NCBI RefSeq assembly: GCF_041435215.1
Contig: NZ_CP108394.1
Coordinates: 6,324,001-6,388,000 of the forward strand
From: Streptomyces sp. NBC_01314
Lineage (GTDB): Bacteria > Actinomycetota > Actinomycetes > Streptomycetales > Streptomycetaceae
DNA length: 64,000 nucleotides
Reading direction: 5' to 3'
The translations under genes were made by a program, and so were the position numbers. Each line of letters begins with the position of its first letter. Positions within the stretch are counted from its first letter, which is position 1. Positions 19,201-27,155 of the stretch are shown here, piece by piece. The notes below the pieces were generated by a model. The model had not been told where the DNA came from. It saw only the letters and a program-made list of their open reading frames with translations, and did not search any database.

Positions 19201-19427
19201 CCCCGGTCGTGGTCACGAAGAACGTCTCGGCGGTCGGCTGGGCCGGCAAGACGGTGAAGCTCCAACTCGACCCGAGCGCCACCATCCCGCACCAGGCGAA
19301 GCCGGGCACCGAGGTCGGCTCACTGATCGTCGGCGACGGCGCCGGTTACGGCGTGGAGGTACCGGTCGCCCTCCAGGAGACCCTCGCCGAGCCCGACTTC
19401 CTCACGAAGCTGACCCGCGTCAGCTGA
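16269..19427 (+). CDS. D-alanyl-D-alanine carboxypeptidase (peptidase S11) with giant repetitive N-terminus
   Basis: A 1052-residue membrane-anchored penicillin-binding protein that trims stem peptides in peptidoglycan. The catalytic domain is C-terminal: SVAK (Ser730, Lys733), SAN (Ser797-Asn799) and KTGST (Lys898). One transmembrane helix, PLAILLVIAFAVAQSF, lies near residue 660, so the first 650 residues are cytoplasmic. This part is acidic and disordered, and residues of about 260-460 hold around 12 copies of a 16-residue unit such as EDAVPETDAEAGTGVP. GTG at 16269 with GGAGGAGG upstream is the best start; the frame opens at 16194. Typical S11 enzymes are near 400 residues. A 19-bp hairpin terminator follows. 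Confidence 0.92.
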   Translation: MAGTSPDRSKRYESSTESAPGSEPPIPAPGPAKSSPDPRLAMSRDSAPKVDQATAVFSRRALLEAAEAEGLKLDDAAETDSDAGVGAAKPAGRKTSGSEAAGSETDEPETDEPDTGRADGAGAGGSDEARPDAGGSDAESGDDGADAEGSGAGSRDAGSDAGGSDAGDAETDADSGDGEGPEGAAKSQDGSTEARADAEETDEAEDDQGATEHEDADEAASGREPTAGADAEDGDTDPREEGATAPTRAAPGARLPAARAGEDAVPETDAEAGTGVPEDAVPEVGAEAGTGVPEDAVTGAEAGTEAHDDAVPEVGAEAGTGAPEDAVPERDAKAGTGVPEDAVPEDGTEAAAGAQGDAVPEVGADAGTGAPEDAVPETDAEAGTGVPEDAVPELGAEAGTEVPEDAVPEANAEAATEVPEDAVPETAAEAGTEGPEDAVPELGTEAAAGAQGDAVPEAAHAGGEPDDADDEGVPQGPPAVDDGSRAGGAVDQPTAIFRAPRPPSLDHPTTMLKLGGGATKPTAPAEPTAPAEADDQSSRADKSERADGEAKGEAEGAGAVGRGGTTDSAPPAERTSKFVALKPLDEHAPPKPPAPAPDSPAVSPAEATRAIPQVGPERTTQQPLPPKPPLDLLAELTNTPPPRQTPVRTIIRRVKIWTPLAILLVIAFAVAQSFRSLPAPTLALTANESYAFKGDKVDLPWPAEGQGWMDVNGIGTMDSFGDQKPVAIGSVAKAMTAYVILREHPMKVGEKGETIPVDAKAETEGGYDKDGESTLNTVKEGDQLSQYDAIAAIMIPSANNIARLLARWDSNGSEEAFVKKMNAAAKDLGMTNTTYTDPSGLKETTVSTAEDQVKLGNALVRMKALTDITKLPEWKDPSGLKHRNYNTLVPYDNAIGIKTGSTTAAGGNLLFAATKEVGGETVIVVGAVLGQHTPPIIDTVNAVSKTAMVAAQEALASDAILKKGDVVGYVDDGLGGQTPVVVTKNVSAVGWAGKTVKLQLDPSATIPHQAKPGTEVGSLIVGDGAGYGVEVPVALQETLAEPDFLTKLTRVS
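17050..17650 (+). repeat. 48-bp tandem coding repeat in the carboxypeptidase gene
   Basis: About 12-13 imperfect 48-base units encode a 16-residue acidic repeat of the form EDAVPExxAEAGTGVP. Units differ mainly at the two x positions and by E/D or A/V swaps. Such in-frame minisatellites can change copy number by slippage or recombination. Confidence 0.9.
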
Positions 19428-19491
19428 CCGGCGTGCACTGACCGGCAAGCCCCGACCGGCCCACGGTCGTCGGCCGACGACCGCCGGCCCA

Positions 19492-19539
19492 CGACGAAGC
19501 GCTCCTTGCGACCCCATGGCCGCAAGGAGCGCTTCGTCG
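19492..19539. terminator. 19-bp perfect hairpin between convergent genes
   Basis: Arms 19492-19510 and 19521-19539 are perfectly complementary around a 10-base loop. Placed between the carboxypeptidase stop and the end of the convergent membrane-protein gene, it is a strong candidate bidirectional terminator. Confidence 0.8.
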
Positions 19540-19628
19540 CTGTGCGGTGCGCCTTGGCGCCCGACACGCACCCGTCCTCCCCGTCCTATCCGCTCTCCCC
19601 GTCTCCCCGCTCTCCCCGTATCCCTGTC

Positions 19629-21395
19629 CTACCCGTTCTCGCCGTCCCCCTGCTCCGCCTTCTCGTCCGCTTCCTGCTCGCACTCCAGGGCCGTCGTCCG
19701 TGACGGGCCGCCGTACTGGGAGCTGATCCGGACATCCCCCGGCTCGTGCACCGTGAGGCGGGTGAACTCGGTGAGGTCGCCGTCGGACTCGCGGTCGGCG
19801 GTGAGGCAGCCGTTGTCGGCCCAGAGCCACGGGGAGTAGGCGACGCGGACGGTGATCTCGCCGGCCTTCGGCATGTGGACGACGAGGTTGGCGCCGTCCG
19901 CGCTGACGACCGAGGCCGGCTTGTCGACCAGCGGGGTCGCGTTCTTCACCCGGTAGATCTTCCAGTTGGCGTCCTGCCAGACCGGCTCCAGATAGTCCGG
20001 CCCCTTGGTCACCAGCGCGTGTTCGAGCTCGGCGGGCCCGTCCGGCTCGCCGTTGACGAGGACCACGAACCCGACGGCCCACTGCGAGAGCCACGCCTTG
20101 TACGCGGTCGGCGTGAAGGCCCCTTCGGGCACCTCGGTCCCGCCGTGGCCCTCGTAGAAGAGCCGGCCGCGCTCGACGTCGGCCTGCCGGTTCCAGCCGC
20201 GCGCCATGTTGATGTACGGGGCGAGGATGGCGGCCTCACGGTGGTCGCGGGCCGGTACCACCTCGACGCGGGTCTTCCAGGCGCCGAGCCGTTTCAGCTC
20301 CTTCACGACGCCGTCGGTCTTCACCGCCCACTCGGGCACCTTGGTGTTGGTGACGATGTCGGCGGTCGTCTTGCCGGTCAGCCAGGTCACCGAGAGCACC
20401 AGGGCCACCGCCCCGGCGATCTGCCGCCGCCGGGGCGTGAACCAGGACAGCGGCAGCCGGGCGCCGTCCGTGTGCGCCTCGCCCCGGTAGAGGCAGATCG
20501 CCAGTGCCGCAGCCGGGCCCGCCAGTTCCAGGAGGCGTTCGACGTTGGTGCCGATGGGGGTGGGGATCAGATAACAGAGGACCACGCCGAGCGCGTAGAT
20601 CGCGGCGCTCAGGCGGAGCACCCGCCAGGCGCTCGGCGCGACCAGCACGACCACCGCGCACAGCACGACCGGCGGCCATATCCGGCTGAAGGCCATGGGC
20701 TGCTCGCCCTCGAAGGGGAACAGCACCGTGGTCACGGCGACCACGGTCACCGGCGGCAGGATCAGCGCCGCCGCCCGGCCCCACTCGCGGCACAGCAGAT
20801 AGGCGGCGCCGACCACGAGGAGGAACAGGCCGGAGACGGGGCTGCCCAGCGTGGACAGCGTCGCGCACACCGCCGCCACGGAGAGATGCCGCCCGCCGCG
20901 CCCGCTCAGCACCGCGAGCAGGGCCCCCATCGCGAAGGTCGTGCCCAGCATGAACGTGGAGCGCCCCGACACCACCTGGCACCACAGCGAGAACGTCGCC
21001 GCAAGCGCGACCGGCACCGGCGCGCGTACACCCGTACGAGTGACGACCGCACCGGCCAGCCAGGAGGCCGAGAGGCCCGACGCCAGTGTGACGGGGACGA
21101 CTCCGCACGCCGCCATCAGGTACGGCGAGAGCACGCTGTAGTTCGCCGCGTGCAGACCCCCGTACCAGAACAGGTTGACCGCGGAGTCCGGGTACATCTT
21201 CGCGAACTCCGCCCACGCCACCTGGGCCGCCAGATCGCCGCCGCCGGTCGCGAAGACCGCCCACCACACGAAGTACAGCGGCAGGGCGCACAGGGCGGCC
21301 GTGAGGGGCACCCGGTGGCGTACCCGCCACGGCTCGCGCGACGGTTTGTCGGCGCGCGAGACGGGCCGTCGTGGGGTCAGCTCGGCAAAGGCCAC
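19629..21395 (-). CDS. polytopic membrane protein, unknown function
   Basis: A 588-residue protein with roughly ten hydrophobic helices in the first 350 residues (from VPLTAALCALPLYFVWWAVF to AICLYRG plus one near ALVLSVTWLTG). A large extracytoplasmic domain of about 230 residues follows, with no membrane segments. The topology resembles GT-C type glycosyltransferase-like or mannosyltransferase-like membrane proteins, and the motif ARDHREAAILAPYINMARGWNRQ is typical of a streptomycete family often labelled only as integral membrane protein. No catalytic motif is certain. GTG at 21395 is preceded by GGAAGAG. Confidence 0.7.
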   Translation of the reverse strand: MAFAELTPRRPVSRADKPSREPWRVRHRVPLTAALCALPLYFVWWAVFATGGGDLAAQVAWAEFAKMYPDSAVNLFWYGGLHAANYSVLSPYLMAACGVVPVTLASGLSASWLAGAVVTRTGVRAPVPVALAATFSLWCQVVSGRSTFMLGTTFAMGALLAVLSGRGGRHLSVAAVCATLSTLGSPVSGLFLLVVGAAYLLCREWGRAAALILPPVTVVAVTTVLFPFEGEQPMAFSRIWPPVVLCAVVVLVAPSAWRVLRLSAAIYALGVVLCYLIPTPIGTNVERLLELAGPAAALAICLYRGEAHTDGARLPLSWFTPRRRQIAGAVALVLSVTWLTGKTTADIVTNTKVPEWAVKTDGVVKELKRLGAWKTRVEVVPARDHREAAILAPYINMARGWNRQADVERGRLFYEGHGGTEVPEGAFTPTAYKAWLSQWAVGFVVLVNGEPDGPAELEHALVTKGPDYLEPVWQDANWKIYRVKNATPLVDKPASVVSADGANLVVHMPKAGEITVRVAYSPWLWADNGCLTADRESDGDLTEFTRLTVHEPGDVRISSQYGGPSRTTALECEQEADEKAEQGDGENG

Positions 21396-21603
21396 TGCGG
21401 CTCTTCCGTTCCGTTTCGACTCGTGCGGGCGGGTGCGGTCTTCACAGACGTCTTCTCGAACGCCCCTCCCGGACGTTCTCCGTGCGTGGGGAAAGACGTG
21501 TGTGGAGGTAGACGCTAATCACTCGCTGACAGTTGGCCGACAGGACGTGTGCGATCCGCTACGGCCGTAGGGAAACCCCTACGGCCGTGTTCCGTCCCAC
21601 AGG

Positions 21604-22485
21604 TCAGGATGAGACCGGGAACGCCACGTCGCACACCGGGTCCTCGGGGCCCGCCGCGTCCCAGTCCGCGAAGTAGATCTCGCGGCACGGGCCGGTGACC
21701 TCCAGGCCGTGCCCGGCGATCCACCGCTCGACCGCCTCGAAGGCCGCGAGGATCTGCGGATGCGCCACCTGGGCCTTGCTGATCCGGGTGTAGACGAGCC
21801 GTCCCGCCGACTCCACGCGCACCTTCGTCGCCCAGGTCCGCCCGTGCTCGGCGGCCCAGGCCCGCGCGGAGCTCTCGTCGGCCACCGGCACACACGACTC
21901 CGCGGGCCCGTCGCTCTCCATGGACACCTCGGAGTGGTACACGACGAACGGCGCGCCGGTCGTTCCGCCGCACGCCGCCGCGCCCTCCTCCAGCCGCCCC
22001 AGCGACGCCCCGATCCACGTCGGCAACTCGTCCGCGAGTGTGTGCCGCGACTGGGTCAGCAGCACCTGCGGGGCCGTATCGACCGTTTCGACCACGAACT
22101 TCCCGTACGTCTCGGCCATTCCTGACTCCGTTCCTGACAGCCGTCCACGGAGGTAGGCGACAAGGGTCCGCTGGGACGCGAACCGTTCCTCGGCCTCGGC
22201 CCAGTACGCGGTGAGCCGCTCGGCGGCCCGAGCGCCGTCCGGTTCGACGGCGTCCACGATCTCGGCGATCCGCGCGAGCGGCATGTCGAGCTGCCGCAGC
22301 AGGGCCACCAGACGGGCACGTTCGGTCTGGCCGTCCCGGTAGTACCGGTAGCCGGTCACCTCGTCGACGTACGCCGGCGTGAGCAGCCCCAGCCGGTCGT
22401 ACAGCCGCAGTGCCTTCGCCGACAGCCGCGCGCGGGCGGCGAAGGTACCGATGGTGAGCAGGTCGTCCGGATCGTCCGTGTCCAC
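21604..22485 (-). CDS. MerR family regulator with effector-binding (GyrI-like) domain
   Basis: A 293-residue regulator. The N-terminal MerR helix-turn-helix is LLTIGTFAARARLSAKALRLYDRLGLL with VTGYRYYRDGQ as wing. A coiled-coil dimerisation helix follows (residues about 75-125). The C-terminal half, from GKFVVETVDTAPQVLL, has the SOUL/GyrI-like ligand-binding fold seen in BmrR and TipAL relatives. It probably activates a multidrug response on binding a hydrophobic ligand. The open frame begins at 22560, but GTG at 22485 has GGAGG eight bases upstream and leaves the standard N-terminus. Glutathione peroxidase lies just upstream on the same strand. Confidence 0.88.
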   Translation of the reverse strand: MDTDDPDDLLTIGTFAARARLSAKALRLYDRLGLLTPAYVDEVTGYRYYRDGQTERARLVALLRQLDMPLARIAEIVDAVEPDGARAAERLTAYWAEAEERFASQRTLVAYLRGRLSGTESGMAETYGKFVVETVDTAPQVLLTQSRHTLADELPTWIGASLGRLEEGAAACGGTTGAPFVVYHSEVSMESDGPAESCVPVADESSARAWAAEHGRTWATKVRVESAGRLVYTRISKAQVAHPQILAAFEAVERWIAGHGLEVTGPCREIYFADWDAAGPEDPVCDVAFPVSS

Positions 22486-22577
22486 TGGGTCATCCTCCGT
22501 CGCCGGGCGCCCTCCGCCCGGCGAGAGGGACGGTGCCCCTTGCCCCAGGGGCAAGGTCAACGGCAGCCCTCCGGGCG

Positions 22578-23084
22578 TCAGCCGATGGCCTTCTCCACGG
22601 CGGCGACCAGCTCCGCCGCCTCGGGCTCGGTCTGCGGCGAGAAGCGGGCGGCGACCGAGCCGTCGCGGCCGATCAGGAACTTCTCGAAGTTCCAGCGGAT
22701 GTCACCGGTGTGCCCCTCGGCGTCCGCGTGGTCCACCAGCCGCTCGTACAGCGTGTGCCGGCCCTCCCCGTTGACCTCGACCTTCTCGGTCATCGGGAAG
22801 GTCACGCCGTACGTCGCCGAGCAGAACTCCGCGATCTCCTCGGCCGAGCCCGGCTCCTGCCCCATGAACTGGTTGCACGGCACCCCGAGCACGGTGAAGC
22901 CCTGCGCGGCGTAGCGCGCCTGCAGCGCCTCCAGGCCCGTGTACTGGGGGGTGAGGCCGCACTTGGAGGCGACGTTCACGACGAGGACGGCCTGTCCGGC
23001 GTACTGGGCGAGGTCCGCGGAACCGCCCTTCAGGGCGTCGATCTGCACGTCGAGGACGGAGGGGGTGGCGTTGTCTGTAGTCAT
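22578..23084 (-). CDS. glutathione peroxidase family protein (cysteine type)
   Basis: A 168-residue thiol peroxidase that reduces hydroperoxides; actinomycete versions probably use thioredoxin or mycothiol rather than glutathione. The peroxidatic cysteine is Cys42 in NVASKCGLTPQ, and the tetrad partners lie in CNQFMGQEPG and RWNFEKFLI. Length and motifs are standard. Its ATG overlaps the stop codon of the upstream ArsR-like remnant (ATGA at 23081-23084), so it was once translationally coupled to that regulator. Confidence 0.92.
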   Translation of the reverse strand: MTTDNATPSVLDVQIDALKGGSADLAQYAGQAVLVVNVASKCGLTPQYTGLEALQARYAAQGFTVLGVPCNQFMGQEPGSAEEIAEFCSATYGVTFPMTEKVEVNGEGRHTLYERLVDHADAEGHTGDIRWNFEKFLIGRDGSVAARFSPQTEPEAAELVAAVEKAIG

Positions 23085-23447
23085 AATCGGATGCTATCTC
23101 CGGAAGGATGTTCGGCCTCGCCGCCCCTACCCGCCCCCTCCCTGGGGGCGGCACGCACCAGCACCTCCCCCTCCGCCGTCCGCGCGTACAGCACCGACCG
23201 TCCGGCCCGCCCGCGCCGGACCAGCCCGGCGTCCAGCAGCACCCTCAGGTGGCGGCCGACGGAGCCGAGGGCCTGGCCCGTCACCGCGCACAGCTGGGTC
23301 GTGCTCATGGGGGAGTCGAGGAGGACGAGGACCCGGGCGCGGGCGTCGCCGAGGAGGGGCCGAGGAGCTCGCGAACGTCTCCGCGAGCGGCGAGACGACG
23401 AACCGGCTCCCGGCGAGCGTGTCGGCGTTGACCTGCCACCAGCCCAC
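23081..23447 (-). pseudogene. ArsR-type winged-helix regulator (DUF5937 family), internal deletion
   Basis: Two frames together encode the two ends of one family. From 23447 one frame reads MGWWQVNADTLAGSRFVVSP and LAETFAS, the usual N-terminus of DUF5937/ArsR regulators of about 330 residues. From about 23360 another frame reads LLGDARARVLVLL, MSTTQLCAVTGQALGS and RAGRSVLYART, the C-terminal winged helix. Roughly 200 residues between are missing and the junction is out of frame, near 23355-23370. An alternative start at 23455 would give a 124-residue protein retaining only the DNA-binding part, so a truncated repressor might still be made. Confidence 0.65.
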
Positions 23448-23628
23448 GTGGACACCTCCTGGATTCGTTCGGCGCGAACCCGCCCCGGGGCGGGCCTCGG
23501 CTTCGGCGGAGCTTTCGCGGGTGCGGCTCGCGCGTGTTGTGGGCGGCGGGGCGGGACGAACGGGCGGGGCTCACGTCACCGGCGCGTGCGTCTTGACGGC
23601 CTGTCCGTCCCCAGGTGCGCCTGCCCTT

Positions 23629-24015
23629 TCACGGCCAGGTGCGCTCAATACGGTCGTGTCGCACCGCGTACGCCGCCGGACCGCCCTTCTCGACGGCCCG
23701 GTGGATCGCGTCATGGCGTGCGACGAGCCGCTCGACCATCTCGGCACTACGAAGCTGCTGGTTGTCCAGGTAGAAGAGCACCGCCTCGCGTTCCAGGACA
23801 GGCCGGATCTCCAGGTCCCGGGTCTTGATCCGCCCGTCCTTCGACAGCGGGACCCAGGACCGGTCGAGGCCGTGAGTGATCCACTCCTCGTCGGGAACGT
23901 CCTGCCCGTCGTCAGGGAAGACGTCTCCGATGCGGTGAACCGTCCACCCGAAGGCTCTCAGCCCCTCCGCGACACGACGACCGAGATTCCGGTCGAGGAA
24001 GAACTCAGGCGACAA
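23629..24015 (-). CDS. PIN-like toxin, DUF5615 family
   Basis: A 128-residue putative ribonuclease toxin. The N-terminal FFLDRNLGRRVAEGLRAFGW carries the first acidic residue of the PIN-like fold, VPDEEWITHGL the middle acids, and LSKDGRIK the conserved Asp strand. The gene starts with TTG at 24015, inside the last codons of the antitoxin (11-base overlap), so translation is coupled and the toxin is kept low. The partner is a MerR-like/DUF433 protein, the usual companion of DUF5615 toxins. Confidence 0.78.
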   Translation of the reverse strand: MSPEFFLDRNLGRRVAEGLRAFGWTVHRIGDVFPDDGQDVPDEEWITHGLDRSWVPLSKDGRIKTRDLEIRPVLEREAVLFYLDNQQLRSAEMVERLVARHDAIHRAVEKGGPAAYAVRHDRIERTWP

Positions 24016-24661
24016 GGTGCACCACTGCCTGGCAGAGGGCGTCCACCTGCTCAGGCGTCATGTCGTAGTCGTACGCGATGTCCTCGACGGTCTCCCCGGC
24101 CTCCCACAGGTCGGTGATGGCCTGGACCGTGACGCGGTTGGCGGCCACCACGGGAAGACCGTGGCCGAACCTCGGATCGATCACGACGGGTACGGAGGCC
24201 GGGTACTGCCTCAGTCGCAGGCTGGAGGGGAAGTCGTCGCCCGGCTCCCAGGTGAGGTAGCGGAGATAGTCGGAGACCACCTCCTGGATGGGGGCCTGGC
24301 CGTCGCGGGCTCTGCGAAGATCCCCCCAACCGTGCTCGACGAAGATGTCCACGCCGTCCGTGGCGATCCGCTTGGACACGAGTCCGTACGGGGTGTCGAA
24401 GGCGTCCCGGACAGCGACAGCCGCCTCCCTGATCTCGCTCATGCGGAGCCCCAGGGAACGCAGAGAACGAAGGACGTGCGCCTCGGCCACAGCGATGAAC
24501 GGCACCGAGGGCTGCCCTTTCCGCACCGGCTCCACCTGGTGGACCAGAGGGGCTCCGGCGGCCTTGCTCCTCAACCAGGAGATGAGAGTCGACTGCGGAA
24601 TCTCAAGGTAGGAGGCCGTTTCCGTGGGTGTCAGAAGCCCGTCCTGGAACCTGTCGACCAT
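24005..24661 (-). CDS. HTH/DUF433-type antitoxin
   Basis: A 218-residue protein. Residues about 9-35 (LLTPTETASYLEIPQSTLISWLR) form a MerR-like helix-turn-helix, and the C-terminal segment (PRFGHGLPVVAANRVTVQAI, TVEDIAYDYDMTPEQVDAL) is the DUF433 antitoxin domain. It should bind its own promoter and neutralise the PIN-like protein encoded downstream. ATG at 24661 with GGAGGAGG is the chosen start; the longer frame to 24742 has no support. Confidence 0.85.
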   Translation of the reverse strand: MVDRFQDGLLTPTETASYLEIPQSTLISWLRSKAAGAPLVHQVEPVRKGQPSVPFIAVAEAHVLRSLRSLGLRMSEIREAAVAVRDAFDTPYGLVSKRIATDGVDIFVEHGWGDLRRARDGQAPIQEVVSDYLRYLTWEPGDDFPSSLRLRQYPASVPVVIDPRFGHGLPVVAANRVTVQAITDLWEAGETVEDIAYDYDMTPEQVDALCQAVVHLVA

Positions 24662-24745
24662 GCCCCACCTCCTCCTGATGCCGGGTTTCGCATCGTCGCA
24701 CATCAGGATTCCCACCTGCGGGTGGACCGCACACCCACCCACCGG

Positions 24746-25687
24746 TCAGCCGGCCGCACGAAGGTGGTCCCCGGACCTGCAGTCCCGGCAACGGCTGTGT
24801 TCCGCCGAGCGGAACCCCCGGTCGCAACCGTCGCAGTTCCGCATGTCCACGACCGTCGGACGGACGGGGGGCTCCGCGCTTCCGGCCGGTGTGGGCAGCG
24901 GAAGGGGAGTCTCCTTGAGCCGGTAGGCGAGGATGCCGGCCGGGCGGACCAGGAGGTTGTTCGGGAGCCTTGCGGTGAGGTGGTCCGTGATCTGGGTGGG
25001 CAGGAAGCCTGCCGCGAGCCACCGGGTGACGGCCGGGGCGAGGCGGGCGGCTTCCCGCTCGGACACGACGAGGCGGGGGTCGACCCGGCGCAGGGCGGCG
25101 AGTACGGCGATGGCGCGCGGGTCGGCGGTGGCGGTGGCCTCGGCGGCGGCGAGCGGGATCGGTGCCTCCGCCTCGGCCTGTACGGGCGCGGCCACGGTCT
25201 CCTCCGCGGCCACGGGCGGGGACGAGGACGTCGGCACGACCGCCGCGGTGGCGGGCTTCTTCCGGGGCCGACGAGGCCTGGGCGGCTCGGGAGGCCCGTC
25301 CGGACCTGAATCCGGATCCGGATTCAGGTCCGGATCGCCGCCGGGGATGTCGTAGAAGTACGTCCGGGTGCGGATCTTCCCGGCGGGCGTTCGCTCGCGG
25401 CGGCGTTCCAGGTATCCGGCCGCTTCGAGTTCCCTGAGCGCCCGCGAGATCAGGATCTCGCCCTCGTCGAAGTGCTCGCACAGGGCGGTGATGCTCACGA
25501 GGGTGCCGGTGGGCAGGGAGGAGATGTACGTCGCGACGCCGACCGTGACCGCGCTGCCGCGTCGCTGGGCGAGGGCGTTCGAGATCACGGTGAATTCGGC
25601 TGTCAGCCGGGTGCGTACGTGGATCACGCCGGAGGTCGGAGCTCCGGCGTCGGCGCGCAGGCGCGCGTTAGACTGCGAGTCAGCCAT
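24746..25687 (-). CDS. helix-turn-helix protein with C-terminal zinc-binding cysteines
   Basis: A 313-residue protein common in streptomycetes. The N-terminal half has a winged-helix region (TGTLVSITALCEHFDEGEIL, ISRALRELEAAGYLERRRE) like replication-initiator or transcription factors of integrative elements. A Pro/Asp/Ala-rich linker follows (about 150-205). The C-terminus has CDGCDRGF and CRDC, a four-cysteine cluster suggesting a zinc ribbon. ATG at 25687 is chosen by homology-like length; a weak GGAAG is 14 bases upstream. The linker DNA contains a perfect 36-bp palindrome. It is followed closely by the toxin-antitoxin pair on the same strand. Confidence 0.78.
   Translation of the reverse strand: MADSQSNARLRADAGAPTSGVIHVRTRLTAEFTVISNALAQRRGSAVTVGVATYISSLPTGTLVSITALCEHFDEGEILISRALRELEAAGYLERRRERTPAGKIRTRTYFYDIPGGDPDLNPDPDSGPDGPPEPPRPRRPRKKPATAAVVPTSSSPPVAAEETVAAPVQAEAEAPIPLAAAEATATADPRAIAVLAALRRVDPRLVVSEREAARLAPAVTRWLAAGFLPTQITDHLTARLPNNLLVRPAGILAYRLKETPLPLPTPAGSAEPPVRPTVVDMRNCDGCDRGFRSAEHSRCRDCRSGDHLRAAG
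25299..25334. repeat. perfect 36-bp palindrome inside a coding region
   Basis: The two 18-base halves, beginning tccggacctgaa and centred on ggatcc, are exact reverse complements with no spacer. On the minus strand it encodes the DPDLNPDPDSGPDG part of the HTH protein linker. Confidence 0.9.
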
Positions 25688-25970
25688 CGGGAAGGTGCTT
25701 ACTTCCTGGTTGGTCAGGCCCTCGTTCGGGATTGCCGTCCCGGCCGGGGGCCGTATCTGTTTGTGGTTGTCGCGGCGAACGTAACCGCCCGCATCCCGCG
25801 CCTGCAAGCCGGTCACTCGGACGGGTGACGCGCCGCTTCGCGACCGGGGAGGGTGGGTGGGCGGGTAGTTCTTTCCCCCGGTTCTTTGGGGAGGTCAGTG
25901 GCCCGCCGGACCCTCGCGGACAAGGGCCCGGTGAGCCCGTCAGACGGACGGCGGCCGAAGCCCGGCGGCC

Positions 25971-26189
25971 TCAGGGACGGTGGTCCCCTGCCTTCAACTC
26001 GCCTATGAAGGCGGCCCAGGTGGCGGCTTCGAAGCACAGCGCCGGACCGTGCGGGACCTTGCTGTCACGGACGGGGACGACGGTCCGGAACCCGTCGGCC
26101 ACCTCCACGCAGTCGCCTCCCTCCTGATTGCTGTAGCTGCTCTTGCGCCAGGCGACGCCGTTCGGATCGGGACGGGACGTTCGCTCCAC
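25971..26189 (-). CDS. DUF397 domain protein
   Basis: A 72-residue protein with the family core GVAWRKSSYSNQEGGDCVEVA and VRDSKVPHGPALCFEAATWAAFI. It pairs with the XRE/DUF5753 regulator just upstream, whose frame overlaps it by 125 bases in another frame. GTG at 26189 is the start. Probable accessory or antagonist of that regulator. Confidence 0.88.
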   Translation of the reverse strand: MERTSRPDPNGVAWRKSSYSNQEGGDCVEVADGFRTVVPVRDSKVPHGPALCFEAATWAAFIGELKAGDHRP

Positions 26190-27009
26190 GGTGGTTGTCC
26201 TCCATCACGGATCGGATCATGTCGAGCGACATGAGCGGGGGCAGAGCTGCCGCCCGCAGCCGATCGTAAGTCAGCGCGAAACTCCTGACTTCGTCCGGAT
26301 CCTCGATGAGTTGGCCGTAGTGCGCGCCTTCCGTGTAGGCGATCTCCGAGCCGTCCGGCATGGTGAGCACCGTGAGCGATCCGCCCAAGGCATCGTGCTC
26401 ACCTTGGTCGAACGGCAGTACCTGCACGGTGATGTGCGGTTCCGCCGCGGTCCCGAGCAGCCGCGCCAACTGCTCACCCATCACCTCCCGGCCACCGACC
26501 GGACGTCTGAGCACCGCCTCGTCGAGGACCACCCACAGTTCGGGACGATCGGGCGTACCGAGGCGCTCCTGTCGTCCCATGCGAAGGGCAACCCGCTCTT
26601 CCAACTGCTCCTCGCTGCTGAGCGTTCGACCGACACTCAGCACCGCCCGTGCGTAGTCCTCCGTCTGCAACAAGCCAGGCACCACATGAGCCGCGTACTG
26701 CCTGATGGCCCCCGCCCGCGCCGAGTACTCCATGAACTTCCGCGACCAGTCCGGGAACGCCTCCCGGTACACGTACGGCCACAGGTCCACCAACAAGTCG
26801 TCCGCGTCGAGGGCCGCGTCCAGCGCACGCGCCAGCTCCAGCGTCGGCTTCGCCCCGGACGCCCGCTCGATCTGCGTGATCCGCGTGCTCACCACGTGCG
26901 TCCGGTCGCCGAGCTCGGCCTGGGTCAGTCCGGCCGCCGTACGGAGTCTGCGTACCCGGGCGCCGAACAGGGCCGCCATCGACGTGCTGGGGTCAATTCC
27001 GTTGGCCAA
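26065..27009 (-). CDS. XRE family regulator with DUF5753 domain
   Basis: A 314-residue regulator. HTH residues are in ARVRRLRTAAGLTQAELGDR and STRITQIERASGAKPTLE (about 18-55). The DUF5753 part has HVVPGLLQTEDYARAVL, RMGRQERLG, LWVVLDEAVLRRPVGG and HITVQVLPFDQGEHDALGG. The last 35 or so residues (from GANVPSRSERRR) are Arg/Gly-rich and read through the start of the DUF397 gene in another frame. The natural end may be near 26190, making a late frameshift possible. The XRE/DUF397 pair is the second in this window. Confidence 0.88.
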   Translation of the reverse strand: MANGIDPSTSMAALFGARVRRLRTAAGLTQAELGDRTHVVSTRITQIERASGAKPTLELARALDAALDADDLLVDLWPYVYREAFPDWSRKFMEYSARAGAIRQYAAHVVPGLLQTEDYARAVLSVGRTLSSEEQLEERVALRMGRQERLGTPDRPELWVVLDEAVLRRPVGGREVMGEQLARLLGTAAEPHITVQVLPFDQGEHDALGGSLTVLTMPDGSEIAYTEGAHYGQLIEDPDEVRSFALTYDRLRAAALPPLMSLDMIRSVMEDNHRGANVPSRSERRRLAQEQLQQSGGRRLRGGGRRVPDRRPRP

Positions 27010-27155
27010 AGCATCACTTCCGTTCCTTACGGGTTGAAAAGTAAGGCCGTGTCACCTGTCGAGCGTAGGTCGATCGGGCGATCCTTGAGCACGGAACGTG
27101 ATGACTCGTGCACGTCGCGAAATGCCTCGGCTCGACAGACAAGGACGGACCGACC

